DNA of 64,000 nt from Lumbricus terrestris (taxonomy: Eukaryota > Annelida > Clitellata > Crassiclitellata > Lumbricidae): positions 25,479,710 to 25,543,709 of the forward strand of contig OX457039.1 in the NCBI GenBank assembly GCA_949752735.1, in the 5' to 3' direction. Position numbers and translations under genes: made by a program. This document shows positions 51,450 through 61,869 of the stretch, in pieces. Numbering within the stretch: the first letter of the stretch is position 1; each line of letters opens with the position of its first letter. The notes below the pieces were generated by a model. It was not told the origin of the DNA and did not search any database. It saw nothing but the letters and a program-made list of their open reading frames with translations.

Positions 51450-52360
51450 AATGGACTGATCAATTAGCCGATGAATTGCACAGACCGGTAGTTAGACATT
51501 TTAGGAAGAGAAAGGTGTTCGTTAATGGGATAGATGAGATTTGGGCTGCTGATCTAGTAGATATGCAGTCGTTTGCTAAAGATAATGATGGTGTAAAATA
51601 CCTACTAACCGTTATAGATGTGTTTTCCAAGTACGGTTGGATTGTACCATTGAATGATAAGAGTGGGAAATCTACAGCGAGCGGTTTCGTGAAAATACTC
51701 GAGGGTGGGAGGAAGCCTGGGAAATTATGGGTTGACAAAGGGAAAGAATTTTATAACAAAGACGTAAAGAATTTGGTTGAGTTGTACTCTACTGAGAATG
51801 AAGAAAAATCTTGCGTCGTCGAGAGATGGAACAGAACGATGAAAGATAAAATGTTCAAGTACTTTACCGCTAATTCAACGAGAAGATACATCGATATATT
51901 AGATGAAATGGTTATCAATTATAATAATACAAGGCATTCTTCCATTAAAATGACACCTGTTAAGGCTAGTATGAAAGTGAATGAAAGGGCCGTATTTATG
52001 AATTTAAACGGTAAAGATATTTCAGAGCCTATTGTACCAAAGTTTTCAATTGGTGATAAAGTCAGAATAACTAAGAAGAAGAACATTTTTGAGAAGGGAT
52101 ACACACCCCGATGGACGGAAGAAGTTTTTACAGTATCCCAGATTCAATACACGGTTCCACCAACTTATAAGATTACCGATTCTAATGGAGAGGAAATACA
52201 AGGTAGTTTTTACGAACAAGAATTGCAGAAGACAAATCAGGAAATATTTAGAATAGAAAAAATTATCAGGAAACGCGGGAAGAAATCGTTTGTTAAATGG
52301 CTTGGTTATCCAGAGTCTTTTAATTCGTGGGTAGATAATGAAGACTTAGTGGTTAGGTAA
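51410..52360 (+). CDS. Polinton integrase with C-terminal chromodomain
   Basis: A retroviral-type integrase. Catalytic residues are D at 51551 (IWAADLVDM), D at 51734 (LWVDKGKEF) and E at 51821 (SCVVERWNRT). A beta-rich domain follows, then a C-terminal chromodomain-like segment (RIEKIIRKRGKKSFVKWLGY, with ESFNSWVDNEDL) that may guide target choice. The start coordinate marks the first codon after an in-frame stop, not an initiation site. The first in-frame ATG is at 51560, after the first catalytic Asp. Coding similarity begins before the TTG at 51476 (KWTDQLADELHRP), so expression by frameshift from the upstream gene, splicing, or a non-AUG start is required. Confidence 0.93.
   Translation, partial: GESWVGFKKSSELKWTDQLADELHRPVVRHFRKRKVFVNGIDEIWAADLVDMQSFAKDNDGVKYLLTVIDVFSKYGWIVPLNDKSGKSTASGFVKILEGGRKPGKLWVDKGKEFYNKDVKNLVELYSTENEEKSCVVERWNRTMKDKMFKYFTANSTRRYIDILDEMVINYNNTRHSSIKMTPVKASMKVNERAVFMNLNGKDISEPIVPKFSIGDKVRITKKKNIFEKGYTPRWTEEVFTVSQIQYTVPPTYKITDSNGEEIQGSFYEQELQKTNQEIFRIEKIIRKRGKKSFVKWLGYPESFNSWVDNEDLVVR
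51428..51434 (+). promoter_or_regulatory. Candidate -1 ribosomal frameshift site T TTA AAA
   Basis: In the reading frame of the upstream gene the bases split as GGT TTA AAA AAA, so the heptamer T_TTA_AAA is exactly in the slippery register. A -1 shift here enters the integrase frame, open from 51410 to 52360. I see no strong stem downstream, only a weak 5-bp CAATT/AATTG pairing, so a stimulatory structure is not proven. Confidence 0.55.
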
Positions 52361-52364
52361 TGAT

Positions 52365-52765
52365 AGGTATTTTCCCTACCACCCTATGACTCATCTTCGA
52401 AACTACCGTGAATTCCCCGCGTGATGAGTCATAGGTGTGGGCTGGGGTGGTTATTTTTTGAACCAGGGATTAGGTTTGTGCATGACGGATCGAAACTAGC
52501 AGAAATTCCCTACTTTTTTGAACCAGGGTTATGGGTCGACACATTTTTTGATGAGTAGGCAAATTTTTTGAACCATGGTTATGGGTCGACAAATTTTTGA
52601 AGCATGGTTATGGGTCGACAAATTTTTGAAGCATGGTTATGGGTCGACACATTTTTGAAGCATGGTTATGGGTCGACACATTTTTGAAGCATGGTTATGG
52701 GTGATTTGGAAAAGTTGAACCATGGTTAAGGTCAAATGTTCCAGAATAGTCTTAATCTATCTACT
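52365..52765. repeat. Polinton right terminal inverted repeat
   Basis: The mirror of the left terminus, starting 5 bp after the integrase stop. It contains the inverted TATGACTCATC/GATGAGTCATA pair (52385-52395, 52423-52433) and about six diverged 29-bp units, several with GCATGG in place of CCATGG. The last 30 bp match the left end exactly. Confidence 0.92.
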
Positions 52766-52771
52766 GCTGAC

Positions 52772-52814
52772 AACGCATTTTGAAAACGGTGAACGAACTC
52801 TCGTGTCACCCTAT
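52772..52814. repeat. Solo end of the mariner-like element
   Basis: AACGCATTTTGAAAACGGTG to GTGTCACCCTAT repeats the right terminus of the 4154-5386 element. It begins directly after the Polinton target duplication, so the Polinton went into or beside an older mariner-like copy. Confidence 0.85.
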
Positions 52815-52915
52815 TAGGCTATATTAGGCGCTCCGTCTGCTTCCCCCTCTCGCAGTAGTATATCTGACATTTTCGTGCATGCATCGGGGTCGATGCCTCG
52901 ATCGTAGGCCTATAC

Positions 52916-52990
52916 CAGTGCTGTCCAACCTTTTTGGCCCCGTGGGCCGCATCAGCAATACTCTTGAAGCCGAGGGCCGCAGCAATGAGC
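52916..52990 (+). mobile_element. hAT-like terminus, partner not found
   Basis: CAGTGCTGTCCAACCTTTTT and a following GGCCCCGTGGGCCGC resemble widespread hAT ends. I did not find the matching inverted end nearby, so its extent is unknown. Confidence 0.5.
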
Positions 52991-52999
52991 TCAAAAGCA

Positions 53000-54020
53000 T
53001 CGTCAAATATTTACTGATAATTTTGTCACTGTTTTAAGGAATTATTGTAATGTAGAATTGAGCAGTGTATAATACAATGTTTGATTATAGATCAGCCCCA
53101 AAATTATTAGGAGCGCTCAACTGGATTTTAAGTTTGTCGCCTTCCATGGCAGCCAAGGTCTGACAAACTCAGCTCTTCATTTTATCTCCCAGTTAAAGTT
53201 TTTTTGATCATCTCCACCCTGTGACTGAGTCGAAACCAGTCAATTCGGTCTAAGGAACAACCATAGTCGTCGGCTGAGAATGATCCAAAGACATCGCAGT
53301 TCATCAGTTCTGTCCATGGACTCTTATTGATAGTTTCCTTTCGACCCTCAGTCTCAGAACTCAAACTGGACAATCTCTCGAAAGGAACTGTACGTTGCAG
53401 CTATAGGCTACTCAGTAGGCCTACACGCAGACATGCTGGAACACTGTAGGCTACACATCTCAGAAACTGACTAGAAGTGAACGGTTTGGACGGTATGCGA
53501 GGTCAGTTTAGCTGAATACAGGGATAAAAAAAATTGTTCAAAACAAGAAGTCGTTTAATTGTGAGTCTTTTATAGACTACGGCAGCCTAACCACGAGAAA
53601 CAAAGATGATATTATAGTTAGTTGTCGAGTTGGCTTTTCCGGTGGCTTTTCAAACCCCAGAAACCATTGCAATATCAATTTAAAAAACGTTGAATTCGAC
53701 TAGACTTTGTCCTTTACTTCATTTTATACACAGTGAAAGAATTTAGCATGCTCTGGCAGCCACTTGAAATCTCTCAGTCTTTCTTAGAGCCCCATGTTAA
53801 AGTATGTTTTTCACATCAAAATTCCATGTGGATCATAGTCCAACCCCCGTTATTTTTCCACAATTCTCACACTGATGAGAAGCACGTGTCTTAATCCTTA
53901 ATCCTTGTTGAGGGTGCATCGACCTGGAGGACATCAATTGGGTCGATCTGGTCTCTCTCAGGGCTCGTCTCGATCGTCTCTCGATCGGCTCCAATGTAAG
54001 CTAAAGTTGCATTCGATCTA
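53000..54020. other. Intronic DNA without a recognised gene
   Basis: Open frames are short and unlike known families. No splice-flanked coding segment continuing the carbonic anhydrase domain is visible. Confidence 0.5.
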
Positions 54021-54029
54021 AGTCGCCGA

Positions 54030-54388
54030 CAGTGGCAGCGCCAGGATTTCAATTTGGGGGGAGCTGAATTTGCGGAGAAAATTTTACTTTTCAGTCGCCA
54101 AAATTTCTGATGACCTATTTTTTTGGTCATCGACCAAAATCTCAAGAAAAATTTCCATTTCGCCCGTAAAAGTTCCTGATGACCTTTTTTTAGTCAGTCA
54201 ATTGGTCGAAATCTTAGAAAAATGGTCCTTTTCCGTGACCGCCAAACTGTCTGCCAAACCTCGTGCGTACCTTTACGGTTATTTTTGGGGGGCTAAATGG
54301 GGTTAGTCGTCAAATTTTTTATATTTTTACATGGAAAAAAATGGATGGCCTTTTTTAGGGGGGCTTAGTCCCCCTAGCGCCGCTGCTG
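54030..54388. mobile_element. 359-bp hAT MITE, perfect 8-bp duplication
   Basis: Ends CAGTGGCAGCGCCAGG and CTAGCGCCGCTGCTG are imperfect inverted repeats, flanked by GTCGCCGA on both sides (54022-54029, 54389-54396). There is no coding capacity. Confidence 0.9.
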
Positions 54389-54430
54389 GTCGCCGATCGA
54401 GGGAAGTCGATTGTAGCTATGAACGATGTT

Positions 54431-54442
54431 GTGTGTGTGTGA

Positions 54443-54480
<38 letters not shown>

Positions 54481-54572
54481 CAGTGTGTGTGTGTGTGTGT
54501 GACAGTGTGTGTGTGTGTGTGTGACTGTGTGTGTGTGACAGTGTGTGACTGTGTGTGTGTGTGTTTGTGTGC
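54431..54572. repeat. (GT)n microsatellite
   Basis: About 140 bp of GT units with periodic GACAGT interruptions. Confidence 0.96.
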
Positions 54573-55687
54573 TGTCACCTCGCTCTTCCATGCAGCTCTC
54601 GTTCACCATTTCTTCATCCCAGCTTTTATCTCACTATATAATTATATGCTACTTGTCCAGTTTAATCTACACTGCAGTCTGCAGGTCTAGCCTACTCATA
54701 TATATGTACGTGGTGACCAGGCAATGCAGGCCTATAGGCTATTGCCGTAGTTGCAGTTGATTAGGCAGCTAATATAAAGATAGGCCTATAGGCAATGTAA
54801 GAATTGTGGAAAAGTAGCGGGAGGTTGGACCATTATCCACATGGATTGGGGGTGTGAAAAGACTTCACTAATTCTATGGAGCTCTAACAAAGACTGGGGG
54901 GTTGAAACTCCCCAACCCCTCCCCGGCCTGGATATAGGTCTAGGCATAGCTACAAGTGAATATCATTCCGTTTTTTCCTTTATGGTGCAGAAAATCGTCG
55001 CTTGCAAAGTTCAAAACCTTACTTTTAATGCAAAAAACCGCTAGGCCTATCTTTTTCGAATATATCTACTAATTAGGCTATAGCTAGGCCATAGGCTAAG
55101 ACGCTAAGTCAGTGGCGTCTACCAATGGGGGGTTGGGAGAACGTTCTCCCACGGTTTCTGAAAGTGGGGGTTTGACTTTTTCGGGTGTAAATTAGTGAAT
55201 TAGTTGTAAATTAGTTGGTGAATTTCTATTAAATAAAGGCCTGGAATACGAAAAATATTATTTGTGCATCATTTATGTATCGAAAAACATTATTACCTTG
55301 GACTAACGAACCCACGGTTCGCTTGATGTCACTTATATTTGGTAGGGAGCAGGACAACTCATAGACATTAGTGCCAGTCAGGTCCCTGGCATACAAGGGT
55401 GAAACACACCCATTCGGGATTGACCTCTTATCGCTAATCACGTTTACTGACGGAGCCAAGCCGAAGCCCCACCCTTGGCAGGTGATGAAGGCAACAAAAT
55501 TAATGATTGCGACGGTCGCGCAGCAAGAATCAAACGACCCGTTTGACACTTGCTGTGCACGTGTAGCCTACCCCAGTCTTCGGACAGTGGTCCCTTCTGT
55601 AAAAGTAGCCTAAGCGTAATGAAGCTAATAACAGATGTTTCGCATTAGATTCCCAGCCAGCATATCGCTGAAATGGATAAGAGGGTG

Positions 55688-55990
55688 CTAGGACAAAATG
55701 TCCCCGGACAAAATGTCCCGGACAAAATGTCCCGGACAAAATGTCCCTGGACAAAAAGTCCCTGGACAAAATGTCCTCGGATAAAAAGTCCCCGGATAAA
55801 ATGTCCCCGGACAAAAAGTTCCCGGACAAAAAGTCCCCGGACAAAAAGTCCCCGGATAAAATGTCCCTGGACAAAAAGTCCCCGGACAAAAAGTCCCCGG
55901 ACAAAAAGTCCCCGGATAAAATGTCCCTGGACAAAAAGTCCCCGGATAAAAAGTCCCCGGACAAAATGTCCCCGGACAAAATGTCCCTGA
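55688..55990 (+). repeat. 15-bp tandem array, left arm
   Basis: About 20 units of GTCCCCGGACAAAAA or AAAATGTCCCCGGAC with small variants (GATAAAA, CCTGG). The array is followed by CAGGGTAAAAGTGATGTC. The Lys/Pro/Ser-rich frames through it are artefacts. It is the inverted partner of 59163-59422. Confidence 0.95.
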
Positions 55991-56025
55991 CAGAAAGTCG
56001 CAGGGTAAAAGTGATGTCTCTACAC

Positions 56026-58364
56026 CAGAGGTTCTCAACCTTTTTCGTCCCGCGACACACCTAAACTTGCGACTAAATTTAGCAACACATCATTCAATCG
56101 GCATAATGTGAATGTCGTTCGAATTGAAAAGTGTTAAAGTTAAACATGTTTATTTATATCAAATTTGCTATGAAACTTATTTTTTAATTTAAAATACTAA
56201 ATTGCAGACATATTTAATAAATAAAGTAATTATATTGAATTTATATCAAATTTCTTAGAATGATTCAAAACTTCTAGATTATAGCTTTGCCTAGAACTGA
56301 TTTCTTGAAAATTGTTTATGTCATGTCATGTCATTGCGCCGACGTCGCTTCGCGACGGTTGGCTGCATGATCGGACCAATGTAGCCTACTCCAGCAAGAT
56401 CTGTCTTTTACTGTCCTCAATAGCGCCGCTCCCGATAGACCGGTCCACAACGTGATGTTATCGAGCCAGCATACTCTAGGTCTACCGCGGCTACGAACAC
56501 CCTCCACCAACCCCATCATGACACTATTTTCAATATTGTCCGGCTGTCGCAGGATGTGGCCAAAGTATCGTAATTTCCGGGTTTTGACATGGCCTAACAA
56601 CTCGCATTTTGTTCCTGCTAATTTGTAAACTCGTTCATTAGTCAACATTTCTGTCCATGAAATACGTAGTAATTTCCTAATGCATTTGTTTTCGAAAGCC
56701 TGTATAATTCTTTCTTCCTCCTTCTTTAGAGTACACGTCTCACAACCGTAGGCCCTATGTTGCTACTGGCCACACTAAGGCCCTCATCAGCCGTATTTTT
56801 TGTCTTGGAGCTGATTGCCTTATTCTTCCATACCTTTGTCAACTTAATCATGACTGATGTACCCATGGCTAACCTTGTTTTCACTTCTACATTACAGTCT
56901 GCATCTTTCGTTACTCTGCTTCCCAGATAGACAAAGGAGTCTACAGGCCTGCTCTAAACTACCACTGATCACTCTAATCTCCAATTCTGTGTCCGTATTT
57001 GTCATGACCTTCGTCTTTGCGGCATTAATCTTCATGCTATACTCGTTTGCAGACCTCTCAACCCTGTCCACCAATTCTTGTAGCTCCTCTGCTGATGTAG
57101 TCAGTAATACAATGTCATCTGCGTATCTTAGGTTGTTAATGGTTTTACCCCCGATTCTGAATCCACTGTTGAATCCCTGCAAGGCTTTCCTCATTACTTG
57201 TTCTGCTAGAATGTTAAAAAGACATGGTGAAAGGTTACACCCTTGTCGCACTCCTTTCTTAACTCTGAACCATGCTAACGTAAGTCCATCTGTCCTAATA
57301 TTTGCGCGTTGTTTTTTGTAAAGTTTCTGCAGCAGCTGAACTATTTGAGGCGGGAAACCCATTTCTAACATAGTCAGCCAGAGTTTGTCGTGTTGTATCA
57401 TGTCGAACGCTTTTGTGAAGTCAATGAAGCAGAAACATAGTGGTTGGTTCCTTTCCCTTGCTTTTTCCAAGATTATTCGGAGGTTTGCGATTTGGTCACG
57501 TGTTCCTCTTCTAGGTCTGAAGCCAGCTTGTTCCTGGGCGATCTCGCTTTCAAGTTTGGATTGTATCCGTTCTAGTATCACTCGTAATAGGATCTTGCTA
57601 GCATGAGAGACCAGTGCGATAGTACGATAGTTTCCGCAATAAAGCGGGTCACCTTTCTTGAAAAGTGGGATGAAAGTTGACTGCGTCCACTCATCTGGCC
57701 ACTCTCCGCGCTCCTCCACACCTCCGTGCATATGTCATGTAGTTTGGTCAGCGTCATTTCCCCGCCGTACTTAAGCATTTCAGCGGCTATTGCATCTGGG
57801 CCTGGTGCCTTTCTCGTAGTTGATTTTAACAAAGCTCGCCTGATTTCTTCCTTCAGAGGTGGTGGTTCCCTTTCCTGAACATCTATATATGTATGATCGT
57901 CCGTATCGTCATACAACTCCTCGCAGTATTCTTGCCATCTTCCATTCACCTTCTTCGGATCCACAATTTTTGTTTATACATGTTTATACATGTCCTTCAT
58001 TCTGTGATCACATTTCAGCTCAAAGAGTTGTTTGCTGTTTATTGTCGTTTAAGTTTTTTCACAGGTGCGATCGCAAACGTGTTTAAATAGGCCTATGTCA
58101 TAATGTTATACGTTTAAAGGTAGGCGCAAACGTCATAGCTGCCCCATATCGCGGTAAAATGGAAAAAGATAAATAAAGCGCAATGAATTTTCGCTGCAGT
58201 CATCCGCTACACTTTTAAAGTACCTGTAAGTAAGTCAGTGTGTAATGCGACAATTAAATCGCGACACACCAATTTTTTGCGACACACCAGCGACACACCA
58301 TTTTTCTGCGACACACCGCCGGTGGAGTCGCGATGTGTCGCGACACACCGGTTGAGAATCTCTG
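56026..58364. mobile_element. Inner hAT-like element
   Basis: CAGAGGTTCTCAACC at the left and GGTTGAGAATCTCTG at the right form CAG-type inverted ends with repeated GCGACACACC motifs inside. The flanking 8 bp are CTCTACAC and CCCTACCC, matching at six of eight positions, as in an aged duplication. It has no transposase of its own and carries an antisense LINE relic. Confidence 0.8.
56331..57970 (-). pseudogene. RTE-type LINE reverse transcriptase, frameshifted
   Basis: Minus-strand pieces cover the reverse transcriptase from 57964 (RRALLKSTTRKAPGPDAIAA) through 57731-56892 (GNYRTIALVSHASKILLRVI, QAGFRPRRGTRDQIANLRI, FIDFTKAFDMIQHDKLW, GVRQGCNLSPCLFNILAEQV, LRYADDIVLL). The tail is at 56648-56331 (LRYFGHILRQPDN and SRGRPRVCWLD). 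The signature is that of RTE-like LINEs. At least two frame changes break it, and the endonuclease is missing. Confidence 0.88.
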
Positions 58365-59160
58365 CCCTACCCTACGTCCCATAATAAGGCCTTTGTTTAT
58401 TGTATACATGTATCGTTTCATAAGAATTTCAGTTATTTAACGAATACTGAGTGATCGTTTACTTCAAGTCATCCGTTTTTAAACATATAACGTGCCATTT
58501 GTACAGTTGTCCGGGGGGAAATCTCCTAGTAAAAATGGTGGGGAACGTCCGGGGTTAATTGTCGGCGTATAAGTCCGGGGGAATATGTCCAGTAGGGGGA
58601 ATGTCCGTTCCCCACCTAAACTACGCATCGCCGGCCTGTTAGGATTTTGTGCGGCTGCAGTATCACGCTAGACTGCGTCCGTGTGGGAGACTAAGCCTAC
58701 GTCCAAGATGGACCGTCTTTTCCGACAATGCCCTCACCAGAAGACAGCTCAACATTTGAAACAGCTGTGTAGAATGGCAGATGGGAACTTCTTAACTTCT
58801 ATCTTAGGCTATATATAGTTATGATAATTTATAAACTATCAAAATAACGAGCGATCCGGACACACCTTCAAGGCTGCCTATAGATCTATGTAGAATAAAC
58901 GCAGATACTATGAAAAATAGTTGAGCCCCTTGGCAAATTTGTACATTTCTGACACAAGAATCGGAATTCTTCTAAAATAGTGAACCAAATGCAGCTTGGA
59001 ATTGGTTGATTTGCTAAGAATGATCTGTTATATTCAAATTGACTCGTTTTCATGCATTTATAGAAGGTGGTTCTCTGACAGAAGGACTCTTTTTCTCAAT
59101 GTAGGTGTACCTATTGCTAGGCGCCCATGCGCTGGGTTTAGGTAATGTAGGGACATTACT
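58365..59160. other. Spacer with related GTCCGGGG motifs, no gene
   Basis: Between the inner hAT-like element and the right 15-bp array no coding sequence is recognised. Short GTCCGGGG motifs at about 58508-58600 look related to the 15-bp repeat. Confidence 0.5.
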
Positions 59161-59162
59161 TT

Positions 59163-59422
59163 TATCCTGGGACTTTTTGTCCGGGACATTTTGTCCGGGG
59201 ACATTTTGTCCGGGGACATTTTGTCCGGGGACTTTTTGTCCGGGGACATTTTGTTCGGGGACTTTTTGTCCGGGGACATTTTGTCCGGGGACATTTTGTC
59301 CGGGGACATTTTATCCGGGGACATTTTATCCGGGGACATTTTGTCCGGGGACTTTTTGTCCGGGGACTTTTTGTCCAGGGACATTTTGTCCGGGACATTT
59401 TGTCCGGGGACATTTTGTCCGT
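59163..59422 (-). repeat. 15-bp tandem array, right arm
   Basis: The same 15-bp unit in reverse orientation (GGGGACATTTTGTCC), about 17 units. It is preceded by GACATTACTTTTATCCTGGG, the complement of the sequence that ends the left array. Outer edges differ, inner edges match. Confidence 0.95.
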
Positions 59423-60064
59423 CCACGGATAAGAGCAGCTCTGATGTAAAGCAGAGTCTTTCCATGCTATAGGTAGAGATGCAGCCGTAAAGTGCAGGAA
59501 GCTAGATGGTAGTCATTATACATGTAGGTCTACCCTAGACAACCAAATTTGACTGTTTCTGTGTTATAAGTTTTTCTTATTTCGCGAAGAGTTGCATCGA
59601 CATCAGCAGGAGTTGTCAACAGCTAAAGGTCTGCCTACACAGAGAGTTTCTGTGGAGAAATCGAATTATTAGCTTTCAGCTTCTAAGCGCATGGACGTAG
59701 AGATAAAGGGGTGGCGGAGATGCCTATAGATATCGCCCCAATGTTTCAGAAATATTTCATAAATATCATTATAATTTACTACAGTGTTATTCATTGAGTT
59801 TATTTATCTATAATGAAAATTCGTCTCAGATGGCTACTTAAAAGCCGCCATCAGTCTGCAAATTAAAAAAATTAAGCATTGGGATTGGGAGAGACATTTA
59901 TTGAAGTCTTGAACCACATCTCTGAGCACTGAGATCATGACAGCTTAAAATGCTACGTACGGCAGCAATGTGCAAATCCAAAAATTGTATGCAATTGGGA
60001 GGCGACACTCTAAGGTCTCAAACCATGGCTAGGCTAGTATCAGCATGGGAAAATGAGTACCGGT

Positions 60065-60560
60065 AATTTTATTAAGACGACACCTTAAAATGCTGCCATT
60101 GCAATGTGCAAATTCAAAAAGTTTCTAATGGGTCACTGAAAATGTACAGCTATTTTGTTAAGATGACCCCTTAAAATGCTGCCATTGCAATGTAGAAATT
60201 CAAAAAGTTCCTAATGGGTCACTGAAAAAGTACAGGTTTTTTGTTAAGATTATTTCTTAAAATGGTACCATTGCAATGTGGAAATTCAAAAAGTTTCTAA
60301 GGGGTCACTGAAAAAGCACAGCTATATTGTTAAGACGACACCTTAAAATGCTGCCATTGCAATGTGGAAATTCAAAAAGTTTCTAATGGGTCACTGAAAA
60401 AGTACAGCTATTTTGTAAAGATGACACCTTAAAATGCTGCCATTCCAATGTGGAAATTCAAAAAGTTTCTAATGGGTCACTGAAAAAGTACAGCTATTTT
60501 GTTAAGACGACACCTTAAAATGCTGCCATTGCAATGTGCAAATTCAAAAAGTTTCTGATG
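60065..60560. repeat. About six tandem units of about 86 bp
   Basis: Units contain TGCTGCCATTGCAATGTG, then AAATTCAAAAAGTTTCTAAT, GGGTCACTGAAAAAGTACAG and a TTTTGTTAAGACGACACCTT stretch. They differ by single bases and have no reading frame. Confidence 0.92.
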
Positions 60561-60985
60561 GGGAGGGGCACATCCCTCCCCATACCCCTAGCTGCCCCTC
60601 ACAGTGCAACGCGCATCACGAGCGTCCTTCGGACGCTCAATTGTCTTCCCCCCAGAACCTCAATCCCCCCCCAGAGGAGGGGGACTAGATTAAACACTGT
60701 GCGTAGGCTACGTAACATATGAACAGATTCCCATAAAATTGTTTTAAGTCGGTGAAAATGGGGGGGGTTTGTTCTCCCACTCCAAGTGGGGGTTAGACGC
60801 CACTGCGCTAAGTAGACTGCTGTGACTTCCTGCATCATCCAGCCCAGATATTCTAAGGAGGGAAGTGGCGCGTGACGCGTGTCTTGAGCGTAAGGGCCTA
60901 TAACACATGGTGTCTTCTGGTACTTTCCTCTAAGTGACGTGGGTAAGATGAAAATTTCAGGAATGTTGCGAATGATTATTTTCAG

Positions 60986-61366
60986 GTGGCCAGATTTCGT
61001 GAGCTGTACGAGGCGAAGACTGAAGACGACGATTATGACGATGACGTCATTTACCTACGACACAACTGGCGACCACTTCAGCCGATACACGGACGAACCG
61101 TCGCTCGCAGTTTCCTTGACATCTCTCGTCGAATCCCCCACCCACCACCAGCCACAACCCAACTGACACGTCATCACATTGCACCAGCTGCTGATGCTGC
61201 GGTGGCGACAGCAGCTAAGGACCAACAGTCTGAGAGCGGGTGCAACTGTCAAAGGGATCATTCATCATCCGATGGATTTCATTCACGTCGATCGAACGTT
61301 TTAATGATGTTACACAGTTCATTAGCTCTCTTAACAATATTTATATTCTCCATTCCACAGTTATGA
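60986..61366 (+). CDS. Carbonic anhydrase last exon: C-terminal fold and GPI-like tail
   Basis: Acceptor TTATTTTCAG| joins in phase 0 to the exon ending at 32780, giving ISQAQ-VARFRELYEAK. The exon encodes an acidic insert (TEDDDYDDD), then HNWRPLQPIHGRTVARSF (the conserved 'N.RP.Q...GR.V' end of the domain). A His/Pro/Ala-rich linker follows, with two nearby Cys (GCNCQ). The last 20-odd residues (MLHSSLALLTIFIFSIPQL) are hydrophobic up to the TGA at 61364-61366. A hydrophobic C-terminus with no charged tail fits a GPI-attachment signal, as in vertebrate CA IV, or less likely a short membrane anchor. A 28.2-kb transposon-filled intron precedes it. Confidence 0.93.
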   Translation: MARFRELYEAKTEDDDYDDDVIYLRHNWRPLQPIHGRTVARSFLDISRRIPHPPPATTQLTRHHIAPAADAAVATAAKDQQSESGCNCQRDHSSSDGFHSRRSNVLMMLHSSLALLTIFIFSIPQL

Positions 61367-61515
61367 AAGAGGTTTGGTCTTCACGCTCACTCATCCTTGT
61401 GACTTGACATAGATTCATAAAACCTGCTGTTTAATAGAATAGTACCACATTGCGTTATTTTATGCAAGTGTTGAATATAGGCAGTTTGTAACCGCAGATT
61501 CATGCGTTCAAAGGA

Positions 61516-61521
61516 AATAAA
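61516..61521 (+). terminator. Candidate polyadenylation signal for carbonic anhydrase
   Basis: AATAAA lies 150 bp after the stop codon. It is the first such hexamer downstream that I noticed. Confidence 0.4.
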
Positions 61522-61723
61522 CTAAATTAAGTGATGATCAGTGCCAATAGGTCGAGATGATTTTTAATAATTGGTTGTGTACCATTTTTACAATCTCTGC
61601 TAATTGTGTTTTGGTCAGCAATTCAGGACCATCGTGAGCAACAGGGATAAGCTGAGTTCAGTGCTACAAAGGATGCCTAGCCTATATTTATACGCATGTC
61701 TCCAGTTATTCATTCTAATAGTC

Positions 61724-61764
<41 letters not shown>
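61724..61764. repeat. (CAG)n tract
   Basis: About 13 CAG units with one TAG and one CAT interruption, downstream of the carbonic anhydrase gene. Confidence 0.93.
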
Positions 61765-61765
<1 letters not shown>

Positions 61766-61869
61766 CAGAGTTTCTGAACTTGATACATAAAGAAATTATT
61801 ATTGTAATTATATTTATCGAAATCTTAAACTACTCTTTTAATCAGCACTGAAATAATAGAGTAGCCTAA

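Larger units (their letters stand above)
37511..52765. mobile_element. Complete Polinton/Maverick with 6-bp target duplication
   Basis: The ends AGTAGATAGATTAAGACTAT and its inverse match exactly for the first 30 bp. They are flanked by GCTGAC on both sides (37505-37510, 52766-52771), the 6-bp duplication typical of Polintons. The element is 15,255 bp and carries all the hallmark genes: protein-primed DNA polymerase B, retroviral-type integrase, adenain-like protease, packaging ATPase, major capsid and penton-like proteins. It also has fibre-like, zinc-cluster and small virion-like genes. Most frames are intact. Polintons are related to adintoviruses and are thought able to form virions, so this may be an integrated virus-like genome. 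It sits in a carbonic anhydrase intron. Confidence 0.97.
55110..60805. mobile_element. 5.7-kb hAT-like element containing nested insertions
   Basis: The ends CAGTGGCGTCTACC and GGTTAGACGCCACTG are inverted. They are flanked by an exact 8-bp duplication CGCTAAGT (55102-55109, 60806-60813). Inside lie two inverted arrays of 15-bp repeats, an inner hAT-like element with a LINE remnant, and an array of about 86-bp repeats. A related 3' portion occurs again at 61870-62305. Confidence 0.88.

Noticed and set aside
51476..51478. TTG as the integrase start codon
   Set aside because: Coding-like sequence continues upstream in the same frame and the in-register slippery heptamer gives a better explanation, although near-cognate initiation cannot be excluded.
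55673..56064. Lys/Pro/Ser-rich or collagen-like repeat proteins
   Set aside because: They are frames through the 15-bp tandem array, with the mirror image at 59.2-59.4 kb.
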